Source of the DNA: Ophiocordyceps camponoti-saundersi (nom. inval.)
Lineage: Eukaryota; Ascomycota; Sordariomycetes; Hypocreales; Ophiocordycipitaceae
DNA: 64,000 bases
Assembly (NCBI GenBank): GCA_003339415.1
Contig: PDHQ01000047.1
Span: 1-64,000, forward strand
Direction of reading: 5' to 3'
Every line of letters begins with the position of its first letter. Positions within the stretch are counted from its first letter, which is position 1. A program made the position numbers and the translations under genes. The notes under the pieces are model-generated. The model was not told where the DNA came from. It searched no databases and saw only the letters and a list, made by a program, of their open reading frames with translations. Shown piece after piece: positions 34,298 through 44,868 of the stretch.

Positions 34298-37200
34298 CTA
34301 CCTCTTCTTCTTGTCTATGCGAATCGGAGCAGCCACATGTGTCGCCGTCTGCATGAAAAACCGTCGTTCGAAGAACTTGAGCACCTCGTCCAGGAGACTG
34401 CGCCGGTCAGCCAAACAAAGCATCTCGAGGGGGGGATCAAGTCACTTACATCACGGGAGCGCTGAGGATCACCACCGCGTTCCACTCCTCGCGGTTGAGC
34501 GGCAGGATGGCGAAGAGGCTCTGGAGAAAGGGGGTGTAGAGAAGGGCAAAGTGCAGCGCCATCGACAGGGTAATCGCATAAACGAGCATCATGTTCTTCC
34601 ACAAAGGCAGCGTCAGCAGCGACGCGCTCGATGACAGCGCGTTCATGGCATTGAACATTTCGATAACCACCAGGATCGACAGTGACATTGTCGAGCCCGC
34701 CCTGGCCCTCTCGTCCGTAAACATGCCGCAGCCGATCTCGGGAAACTCGGTCGAGCAGTGGTGGAAGCGCGACAGCTGCTTAAACGTAATTTGCGGACCC
34801 GACTCGTAGTACATGAACCACCAGGCGTAGCCGGCCACAGTAGCGATGCCGACGTAGGTGCCAATGATGAGGTAGCGCAGGAATAGCCATCCGCCGATGA
34901 GCGGCTCGTCCCGCTTCCGCGGCTGCCGCTTCATGATGTCGCCGTCCGGAGGATTAAATGAGAGGGCCGTCGCCGGAAGGCCGTCTGTCACCAGGTTCAC
35001 CCACAGCAGCTGCACCGGGATCAGCGCCTCGGGCATGCCCAGCGCCGCTGTCAGGAAGATTGACACGACTTCGCCAATATTGGACGAGATCAGGTAGCGG
35101 ATGAACTGCTGCGTGTTGCTGTAGATTGCCCGACCCTCCTCGATGGCCACCTCGATCGTGGCAAAGTTGCTGTCCGCCAGTACCATGTCGGCCGCCAGCT
35201 TCGACACGTCGGTTCCGGATCCCATGGCGACACCAATGTCCGCCTTTTTCAGCGCCGGCGCGTCGTTGACTCCGTCGCCCGTCATCGCCACCACCTCACC
35301 GATCGACTGGAGGAGATCGACGAGCCGCGATTTGTGTCCGGGCTCCACGCGGGAAAAGAGAGAGGCCCTCTTGGCCGCTTTGAGCTGCTCGCCCGGGCTC
35401 AGGTTCTCGAATTCGCGTCCGGTATAGCTTTTGCCTTTGAGATTCTCCTGCGGTCCGAAGACGCCAATCTGCCGGCAGATGCTCTCAGCCGTGTTGCGGT
35501 TATCTCCGGTGATGACGATGACGCGGATGCCCGCCTTCTTGCACTGCCTAATCGATCCCGGCACCTCGGCGCGAGGAGGGTCCAACATGCCTACCAGGCC
35601 CAGGAACGTCATGTTCTGCTCGAGCTCGGCGTACTGCGCCGTCGTCTTGGCAGACAGTCGCGGGCTCTTGGACACGTCATCGATGCTGGCCAGCGCAATG
35701 ATGCGAAGGCCTCGATCTCCATACTCAACCACCTCCTTCATCACCAGATCCGAGAGTTTGCTGTCCAAGGCAACCCTCTTGCCATCAGGACCGGCCAGAG
35801 CATGGGTGCAGCGGTCGAGAATAGACTCCGGCGCTCCCTTGACGAGTAACTTTTTCTGCTTGCCACTCTTGACCAGTACCGACATGCTTTTGCGGTCTCG
35901 CGAGAATTCGTATGTCGCCAGTCTCGGAAGCTGCTTCTCGTACTTGGCGCTCGCGTAATGGACGCAGTCGTCGGGATGCGTGCCTGAGGGGGGGCTGGGT
36001 CCGAGCTTCTCGACCAGTACTCTCAGGGCGCCCTCCGTGGGCTCGCCGACGGTCGAAAAGGTAGCCGTTCGGGAGTCGTAAGCCAAGTAGGAGTCGTTGC
36101 AAAGAGCGGCAACCTCGGCCATCTGGCGAACCGTGTCTGACTTTGATGGCAGATCATCGACGGCTTGCCCTCCCATGCAGATGGCGCCCGAGGGGGCAAA
36201 CGTAGTCCCCTCAACGTCCAACTCGACCAAATCGGTGCCCGGCTCGTCTATGTAGACAACCTTGCTGACACTCATTTGATTGGTGGTCAGCGTGCCCGTC
36301 TTGTCGGAACAGATGACACTGCAGCTGCCGAGCGTCTCGACCGAGGGCAGGCTGCGGACGACGGCGTTCTTGGCGGCCATTTTGCGGGTGCCGAGCGCCA
36401 AACAAGTGGTGATGACGACGGCCAGGCCCTCGGGAATGGCGGCGACACCTAGTGACACGGCAATCTTGAGATAGTAGATGGCCCCCTTGGCCCAGCTACC
36501 GTGGCTGGGGTCGTTGAAGTTGGGTATGTTGATGAGCCACACGAGGATGCAAATGAGAGTAATGACCTTGGCAAGGCTGTCGCCGAAGTCGTTGAGCTTC
36601 TGCTTCAGGGGCGTGGGCTCAGAAATCTGGGCAGTGATGCTCTCGTGTATGTCCCCGATTGCAGTGTTGGGGCCGGTCAAGACGACGATGGCCCTGGCGC
36701 GACCGATGACGACGGTAGTTCCAGAGAAGAGCATGTTGACTTGGTCTTGCAGGACAGCACGCTCATCTTTGACGACAACTTGTTCCTTGCCGACGCTCTC
36801 GCTTTCGCCCGTGAGGATGGCCTGGTCGACGGCAAAGCTATTGCTCTCGATGGAGACGACGCGGCAGTCGGCTGGGACGCGATCTCCGACGGAAACCGTG
36901 ATGATGTCGCCAGGAACCAGTTCGTCAGCCTTGAGACGGGCAACGTGGCCTCCATTACGGACGACCTTGGACTCATTGGCCGAGTATTCCTGGAGCGCTG
37001 CAATGGCCTTTTCGGCACTGCTCTCCTGAGAAACTCCGACGACGGCGTTGAGGATGAGGATGGTCAAGATCTGTGCGACGAGTCAGAAGAGGGCTGTTGA
37101 GTTGCCCAGATGGCTTCACACGACGGACAACATACCACGACGGGGTCGACAAAAGCACTCCATCCGCCCTCGTCCTCGAAAAGGGCCAGGACAAAGGATA

Positions 37201-37473
37201 CGGCGGCAGAACCTAGGAGGATAATGACCAGCTGGTCCTTGAACTGCTCCAAGATGAGCTCCCAAATGGGTGTCGGGGGTTCCTCGGGAATCGCTGCGAC
37301 GCAAGCGAGTTAGCAAGATACGACGGAGGGGTGTGAGCAGGGATGTGCAAGTTACCATTGCGACCGTGCTTTTTGCGCAGCTGCTGAACTTGTTGGTCGT
37401 TGAGGCCCTTGGACTCGTCGACGTCGAACTCGGCGAGCACCGCCGCAATGGGACGGGCGAAGGCGTTTTCCAT
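34298..37473 (-). CDS. nca-1: SERCA-type Ca2+-transporting P-type ATPase
   Basis: P-type IIA calcium pump that loads the ER. Four exons (37356-37473, 37136-37293, 34450-37070, 34298-34397) give 998 residues, the classical SERCA length. The N terminus [20 protein letters not shown] precedes the M1-M2 region. Then come [18 protein letters not shown] and LTGES of the actuator domain, PEGLAVVIT in M4, the phosphorylated Asp in CSDKTGTLT (about residue 350), KGAPE of the nucleotide domain, TGDNRNTAE and [20 protein letters not shown] of the P domain. The C terminus KKKR fits a KKxx ER-retrieval signal. The SERCA-like length argues against the Golgi PMR1 or vacuolar PMC1 families. Confidence 0.94.
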
Positions 37474-38368
37474 GGCGAAAAGGACCTCGCGCCAGATGCT
37501 GACTGGGAAGAAGAAGGAGAAGGTGTCGATGAAATCTCTCTCTGCAGAGCTCGGTGACGAAGGGCGAAAGTGGTTTTCGAGAGGGAATCTTGTCAGCGAC
37601 GGTCCGACATGACAAGTATGCGTCAAAAAAAGGCGCCACGTGACGAGGGATGTGTGCACGTATGAGGTTTATGTAGGAAGGTTGAGAGAAGGAGGAAGAA
37701 AGGAGAAGAATGGATTCAGTGGCCAACGAGGCGAGTTTGCGCTGTATGTATGTATGTATGTAGGTATGTATGAGTATGAGTAAGGGTATAGGCTATAGCT
37801 TATAAGTTATAAGTGATGGCCTCTCGTCTCCCTTGGCGATTCCTAGGAGAAGTATCGGGAATAAATGAAAGACGATACGTGTTCAGTTCGCTTTTCTGGG
37901 GGGGGCCAAAGCTATTTTGGGCTGTTGGTTTGTTCTTCCCTTTCCCCGAGGGCCGCTACGGAGGGACTGCTGGGGATGTAGCTCAATACAGTGTCACCTT
38001 CGAGAGACACTGTGACTGAACGATATGTCACTCGCCCGAACGTCTGAACATGAGTGCTAAACATCGGTCACAAACTCGCACAAACTCGACAAGCTTCATA
38101 GAAGCGAAAGCAGATTCACACTGTAAAGAGAGCACTGGCAAAGGTTTTCTATTGCCTGGCACGGATCTTCCTACTAGGCACCGACTTACCTACATGCATA
38201 CAACTGTCTACCAGGCCTGGCAGCTACCTACCAATCCATACCTGGCAAAGTTTCGCAGCAACAAGTCGAGCGTGGTTGCAGCGGATGCACGCACGGTCGT
38301 TACCGTCTTGTTGGACTTTAGTGCTACGTTTTGTGGACTGCATCTCTCTTCTGGTTAGAATCTTTAAC

Positions 38369-38378
38369 TACCTAGGTA
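38369..38378. repeat. TACCTAGGTA palindrome copy
   Basis: Exact copy, 53 bp before a second copy. Confidence 0.7.
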
Positions 38379-38431
38379 GATGCCTCAGTCCTAGCTAAAC
38401 TGAGGAATATCTAAATAGGTACTAACCTACC

Positions 38432-38441
38432 TACCTAGGTA
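38432..38441. repeat. TACCTAGGTA palindrome copy
   Basis: Exact copy at the end of a TACC run in the RhoGEF upstream region. Confidence 0.7.
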
Positions 38442-38965
38442 AGCCTACTGTTGACCTCCTATCTATCTTGATCTCTCTTTACATGAATTCTCAGACTCAT
38501 CTTTCTGCGTTTTGCCTTGCCCGTTTACTATAGTCATATGTAGGTAGGTAGGCCGTGGATGGCAGGTAATGGTAGAGGAAAAGGTCAACATGCTTAACAA
38601 GGTTATCAAGAAGTCAAAGATAAAGATAAGATAAAACTATGCGGCATGTGCTACTCCCTGCGACGCTGCTTGGGAAGTTGCGGCCGACTGCTCTTCTCCT
38701 CCCCTAAACCTCCATCTTGTTCCAAACCCATCCAACCCACCCCCCTCTTCTCCTCCTCCCCTCTACTCCATCTTTCCCCTTCTCCGAAGCTTGCTCGCTC
38801 GATCGCTCGCCCCCATCTCCCCGTCTATATCATTCTTCCCTTGGATCACCATGGCTTGATCCGCCCCCGCCAAACCTGTTGAGTTTTTGGCTTCTTCTTG
38901 TTTTCTTGGAACCAATTTTGCATCCTTGTATTTTGGACTTGCCCCTACCCCTTCCCTCTCACATC

Positions 38966-41965
38966 ATGTCCATCGACTCACCTTCTCCTTTGCCTGATTC
39001 TCCTGGCACTGGAGACGAACCGACAGAGGACCAAGACGTCGTCGTCGTTCAACCTCACAGCCAGTTCGACCAGGACGAAAAGCTGCATATCCAAGGCATC
39101 GAGACCCTCGACACATCGCCCAGTATCGAAAACATCGGTGACACACTGCATTATGCTGCCACTTTACCCCTTGCCTCCGTCGAGGAGCTCACTGAAGAAC
39201 CACAAGATAACGAGCCGCGCCTTACGCGGCCCTTCCACAAATGGGTCCGGTCCTTTCACCGAAAGGCCAGACGACGACCATCTCTGTGGACCGCAGACGA
39301 CACCCTGCTCAGTCCCCCGGCGAGTCGAATGTCGTCATCCTCCGGCTCTTCCTTCAGGTTTGTCTCGGCTGTTCGAAGTGCTAGTGTCAGCCTCGCCAGC
39401 GTCAGCATCGTGACGCGGTCCAAGAGGAACACGGCCCTCTCGCGGTGCGTGTCCCGAACGGAACGCAGCAGTAGAGCCTCTGCTTCGGGACCGAGGGCGT
39501 CAGAAGATAGTGCCATACTTGACAAGACGGACGTGCTCGACATTGCCGCCGTTGAGCGCTCCATGCAGCGACGTCGCATCCTGGAAGAACTTATCAGCAC
39601 CGAGGAAGGCTACATCGGTGACATCCGCTTCCTCATGAATGTACGTCACCTAATCTTGATAGACACGATGAGATTTGGCTTACCGTCTGTTTGCCCAGGT
39701 CTATGTCACGATCCTCGCCTCCCTCCCGGCCATGTGCATGGGCCTACGTTCCTCTATTAACAAGAATCTAGCCGACATCGTCGAGCTTCACGAGGAGATT
39801 CTGGGTGAGCTTCACCGAGCAGTGCCTCATTCCGAGTACACGCAGCCTCAAGGGTCTCACAACGTGGCAAGCTTGGCCGTTGCCGAGACGCCGGGCCACC
39901 GGAGATGGGCCAGCGTTGATGGAGCTCTTGAGCATCGCAGACGCCTGAGCTGGCTGCAGAAAACTCCCGGTATGCTGGCCGACCCGCAGGTCGTGGCAGA
40001 AGTGTCCAAGATCTTTGCCAAAAAGGTACCGATTTTCTCTCCTCCCCCCCCCCCCTTCCCTGAGTCGTCTAGATGTTGACACATGGTCAGATGAATCGAT
40101 TCTTCATATATAAGGAGTATGGAGCAAAATATGAGTTGATGATCAAGGACGTTGCGTCGGCCAACCAGGCCATGCCGCAGTGGGAGACATGCCAAAAGGG
40201 TCTTGAGACGCTTGCATCCGTTCTAGGATCGGCAAAGAATGCCCAAGAACAATGCAAAAAAGCCCTCAAGATGGCGGATTTACTCGTCAAGGTGAGCTTC
40301 CTGCAGGAACTTGTTGGCTCAGCCTGCTGACTTGACTTACCAGCCCATCCAGAGGATCTGCAGGTATCCGCTTCTGTTTGCAGAGCTCCTCAAATACACC
40401 CCCGTTTCGGATTGCCCCAACTCCCATATGGAAGTCGACAGCGTTTTGACGAGAATGAGGGAGGCCAACGCTGAAATCAACCGGGCCACTGATGATTCCA
40501 CCATGAAGGCCACGCTGGAGAGGACCTGGCTCTTGCAAGACCGGCTAATGTTCCCAAATAGGGTATGTGGTTCTTCCTTGTCCATCTGAGCGGTCACTGA
40601 AACTTTGAGCGTAGAAACTTGACGCAGCGTCCAAGAGTCGGGTGCGATCCTTCGGACACATACGCTTGTGCGGCACACTACACGTATGCTGGCAGTCGCC
40701 CAACGGAGGTGTGGAGGGGCAGTACTTGATCTGTCTCCTCTACCGCGATGTCCTCTGCCTCGCCTCAGCGGGCAAGGCAGATCCGCTGTACATGATCCAG
40801 GCATGCGTCAACTTGAATCGAGCCAACGTCGAGGATGTCGACAACGGGCGAGGTAAGTAGAATATTATTACTTTTCAGGCTGATGATGACTTACGAAAGG
40901 AACAGGTTTGCAGTGCCATACGGCACCGTTTTCTTGGAAATTGGTATTTGAGTGCGACCATCAGCTGTACGAGATGATCATGACGGCCTGTACGCCCAAG
41001 GAAGAGGCGGAGTGGCGGACAAGACTGACTCGAACTGCCAAGGACAATGCGGATGCATGCATCGTTAGTTCGCTAGATCTGGACATGAAGAGCCTCGGGA
41101 CGGTGTTTAGCAAGCCAGGTCAGTGACACTAAACTGCCTACGTAGAAAGAATGTCGGCTGACGCAGGACAGGGACCGTTACTCGGCGCATCTCGATACAT
41201 CGTGCGACGACGGTAGGGCCAAAATCAGCGTTGTGCCAAGTCGTACTCAAGAACACGAGTGTGGTGCGCGACGTGGGCAGCAGCGCCTCGGCGGCACTGA
41301 CCATCAACCGATCTCAGTCTGTACTCACGACGCAGGCGCGGATGCCGGTGCTGGCGCCGTCGCGCAGCGAGCGGGCACGTCTGGAGGCGTTACTGGCCGA
41401 CGTCTGGACGCGAGAGACGTTGCCGTTTCCTGGCATGACGACGCGGGCGCGGAGCGAGCATCTTGTGCGGACGTCGGCATCAACAGTGATGAGGAAGCTT
41501 AGTGTTACGAGCATCGCAAGCTCCTTTGCTCGAAGATCCAGTAGCCTCACGCAGAAAGTCAAGCCGTGCGAGGAGCCGTTGGGTAAGGGAGAAGTGAAGC
41601 GTCGCGGCCCGAAAAGCTCGACAGACGAGGTCTTGTTGGACAGCAAGGCGGCTGAAGCAGACGCGCATCGCAGCACGAAGAGACTTAGAACCAAAGGGCA
41701 GGGCAAGGCAACGGCCGGGGCGATTGCGGCCGACGCAAAGGGAGACTGCAAGGAAAGGGCGCTTCGCACATCATCGGCTAACGGCCAGCGGCTGGCTCCG
41801 GCGGGAAAGACGGGCTCCCAGCAAGAGAACAAGGGCGGCGACGATGCACGACGGAAGGGCAAGACGGCCAACGGCAAGTCGGTCGGCGGCAAGACGATCG
41901 TTGGCAAGACGGTCAATGGCAAGACAGACGAGGGCGGTTTCGGATTGAAGAGTTATTTTCGATAA
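38966..41965 (+). CDS. RhoGEF (DH domain) protein with PH-like region
   Basis: Predicted guanine nucleotide exchange factor for a Rho-family GTPase. Seven exons (38966-39640, 39699-40025, 40091-40291, 40344-40562, 40615-40852, 40906-41118, 41172-41965) give 888 residues. An N-terminal disordered region of about 200 residues is followed by the DH domain starting at RRRILEELISTEEGYIGDI. The conserved PIQRICRYPLLFAELLKYTP helix lies in exon 4. A PH-like segment follows (RSFGHIRLCGTLHVCW ... FSWKLVFECDHQLYEMIM). The tail is Ser/Lys-rich and ends with repeated GK(S/T) units. The last acceptor is placed at 41171, because the nearer AG at 41166 leads to an early stop. Which Rho protein it activates is not evident. 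Confidence 0.87.
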
Positions 41966-42595
41966 TGGAGGCGCGTAGGTAGCGATGAGAGAGGGTCTGG
42001 AGGCACGGACGGCACTTTGCAATGCAATATTGGTAGCCGTGGAGTATTGCGAAGGATGGCTGGCTATCACCAGCTTTTGGCTACCTAGTATCCGTAGGTA
42101 GCCTCTAGGTGTGTAAATAGTAGGTCTGCGGTGGTGTCTGATGACGTATGTAAGCATAGCTTCTATATTTGTACAGGGGGGAAGCTCTCTTGGCACAAGT
42201 CTCTCCCTGCGGGGTTGCTAGAACGCGGGGGTGGGAAAGAGCTTACCTGGTACGATGACGTAGCTCGGCAGCATACATAGCTTCTCCTCTCTCTCGTCAA
42301 GGAAAGAGGTTCTTTTTCCTTCCGCTTCCTTCCCCACTTCCTTGTCCCTCTGTCTTTCTCCTTTCTCTTCATCCATCTCTCCATCCATCTTCTATCCATC
42401 TCTTTATCCATCTCTCTCTCTCTCACACACTCTCGTCCGTCGACTGTCAGGATTCAAAGAAACACAGAAAAAGACGAAGATACCGCAAACAAGAGGAAGG
42501 AGAAGGAGAAGAAGAAGAGCAGACAAATACGCACGACAACAAGCCATCTCGCTTGTTCACCTTTCCACGAAGAGACGCGACATTAGTCAGTCAAA
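41966..42595. other. RhoGEF 3' region and RTC3 promoter
   Basis: Contains GTAG/TACC motifs (42083-42110) and a marked pyrimidine-rich stretch (42281-42440) typical of a fungal core promoter or 5' UTR, followed by an A-rich leader up to the RTC3 start. Confidence 0.5.
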
Positions 42596-43101
42596 ATGAC
42601 CCGCGGCGAGGCGACACAAACGAAGGTGCACTACAAGGGCAAGAATGACGATTTTCTCGTCTTCGTCGACGATCCGGAGACGTATAAGAAGTGGAAGACG
42701 GACAAGAGCATCCCGCTTGCTCACTTTGTCTCGACGTTTAAGATTTTCTTGACGCATCGGTGTGTTTTTTTTTCTCCTTACCATTTTCTCTCTCGAGTTT
42801 TTTTTACAGGAGGATGCAGCCTGAGCTGGATGGGCTGATGGTGAATGCTGACGGGGAACAGGCAAGGTGCACAAGGAACGTATGACGCTGCGCCCAAGAG
42901 CACGCTGGCATCGGAGTTTGACACGGAGAATGAGGATGAGGTCATTACCAAGATTCTCGAGAATGGCTCCGATCAGACGATGGAGGTGCGTTGGATGTCC
43001 CTTGAGATAGTTGGGTGGTAATACGTTACTGACTACTGGTTTAGATGCCCGGCAGACAAGGTGTTACCAACGAGTCTATGAGCTCTATGAGGACTCACTA
43101 A
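42596..43101 (+). CDS. RTC3: SBDS N-terminal-like protein (Rtc3-like)
   Basis: Small soluble protein related to the N-terminal domain of SBDS, the ribosome maturation factor; yeast Rtc3 has been linked to RNA metabolism and telomere capping. Three exons (42596-42759, 42862-42985, 43045-43101) give 114 residues. Diagnostic features are TKVHYKGKNDDFLVFVDDPE, LAHFVSTFKIF and GAQGTYDAAPKSTLASEF. The protein stops after the single SBDS-like domain, as in yeast Rtc3. The start is the first ATG after a long A-rich leader. Confidence 0.9.
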
Positions 43102-44305
43102 GCCCTCTTATGTCGTTCTTTTCCCTTGACATGAGATTGGGAGGTGAATACCGAATGAAGACTGGCATCGGAAGGGAAACAAGGACAGACGACTCGCACT
43201 TATCTCGAGCTCGGACTCTTTTCAGCTGGTCGGCATACACGACAGCCCCTGGTGTCGAGGCACCGGACGGCGTGAAACCCCCTTTCCCCTGTTATCATGG
43301 AAAGACAGAACAAAACACATGAATAAAATATCCATGGTCCAGTCCCGTCGTGTCTATGCTTTTCGCCGCTCCCCCTGTTTGCCATTTTCCTCGCGCCAGC
43401 CACTAAGGGGAAGGAGGGAAAATGCAGTAAACGGTTGAACAACGGCTGCCTGAACGGTCAATGCCGTGGAAACCTCCTTTTTTCTTTTCGAAGGCGCATT
43501 CTTTCGACGGAGCCGAAGATCAAACCCGGCCCACATGGCGCAGCTCACACGTAGACACTAGTCGGTGGCGACTCACGGCATTGAACCGCTCGGCATTACA
43601 GGGCTCGGCTCGGCATGGCTAGCTCAGGAATCCGTCCGTCTCGCCTCTGTCTCACGGCTTTAGCCTCCGACACACGGACCGAAACGAGACGTCCAATTCC
43701 GAAGAAGGGAATTTTTTTTATGATGATTTCCTTTTTTCTTTTTCGGTCTCCTTGGAGTTGCCCATCCTGGGAGTTGCCCATCGTCATGCAAAGGGCTGTT
43801 TTGCTCAACTATCTTCCCTAGCCATGCCCAACTACTTCCACAATCCCATCCGCTACCAAGGACAAGAAGGAGTGAGGATGTAAGAAAGGGGAGAAATGAA
43901 GAAAATCCCTTCGTAGCCGAAACGCCGTGACAAGTTTGCGTTGGGAATCTACCCTCCTGTTCCAATGCCGTAAACCCCATGCCCTCCTCAAGTTGCGCTC
44001 TCCCGTTGATGCATTGCAGTTGAGATGCCACGCTAGAGTCACGCCATGCATGGCAAACGAAGAAGAAGAAAAAACGGGACAGATCGTAAAGTCGTTCGTG
44101 GGTGCGTTGCCGTCCCCCAGTCATCTTTCACTCATGAAGACTTTGCACAACCACGATGATGATACAAAATTGCATCAGATGTATGAATATAAATGATTGA
44201 AGAAAAATGGTCCGGCGCTCAACGCGACTAGATATTAAGGATGTGATGATATATATGTTCGAAGAGGGTGAAGGGAAGGTGTTGAAGCAGCCGGCCCGGC
44301 CTTTC
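43102..44305. other. Convergent 3' region, no gene seen
   Basis: About 1.2 kb between convergent 3' ends. The open frames present show no family similarity or splice-supported extension. No repeat of note. Confidence 0.45.
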
Positions 44306-44868
44306 TCACATCTTCTCCGGTGACCGCATCTCACGCTGAGGCAGCGTCCAGGGCTTCGCGCAGATGATCTGGATTCGACCTTGTTAGTCGCCAAAAGTTA
44401 TGATAGACCTTGAGGGAGGAAAAAAAACGAACCTCGCCTTCGCTGTAGGCCCAGAAGTAGGCGACCATGGCGACCATGTAGTAGATGGCATCGTCAAAGG
44501 ATTGGTACATGAGGATGGCGGCGAGGGCGGCGAGGGGGAGGACGGCGAGTCGAAAGACGATGGAGCGGTGAATGCTGGTGTGTGCGATAAAGGGCGCGGG
44601 CCACTCGAGGGCGATGAGGGCGATGCCAAAGATGAGGTTGATGATTTGGAGGATGGGGATGGGCTTGACGGCCGGGTTAAGAGCCGAAGTGAGGAAATCC
44701 CAGAATATCTGGGGCCAGAAGAAGCCCTCGATGGCGGCGCCGATTTGGTCTGTTGAAGAAACAAGTCGTCAGCGAGGCACAAGAGCGGATCAAGGGGGAG
44801 TGACACATACAGAGAGCACACGTCAGGACGAGCAGACGAGCCCAATGGTTCTTGATGAGTTTTCCCAT
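44306..44868 (-). CDS. Small fungal integral membrane protein, DUF7727-like
   Basis: Three exons (44811-44868, 44433-44749, 44306-44368) give 145 residues with about four hydrophobic segments: a first helix after MGKLIKNHWARLLVLTCAL, a second at LQIINLIFGIALIAL, a third at LAVLPLAALAAILMY and a fourth at YYMVAMVAYFWAYSEG. Conserved-looking polar motifs are EGFFWPQIFWDF, HRSIVFRL and CAKPWTLP. I recognise this as a widespread fungal family of unknown function; the DUF number is from memory. Both introns restore the family reading frame. Confidence 0.8.

Larger units (their letters stand above)
37474..38965. other. Divergent region between SERCA and RhoGEF genes
   Basis: About 1.5 kb. It has a TATG run (37744-37770), a tRNA-Ala-like 5' fragment with an adjacent hairpin (37972-38013), two TACCTAGGTA palindromes (38369, 38432) within TACC/GTAG-rich DNA, and a CT-rich leader (38700-38800) just before the RhoGEF start. 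No gene was recognised. Confidence 0.5.

Noticed and set aside
36501..37100. Plus-strand frame of 199 codons
   Set aside because: Antisense to the SERCA pump coding exon, which has complete P-type ATPase motifs.
41161..41172. Acceptor at 41166 for the last RhoGEF exon
   Set aside because: It leads to a stop after about 17 codons, whereas the acceptor five bases later continues in the long conserved-looking frame.
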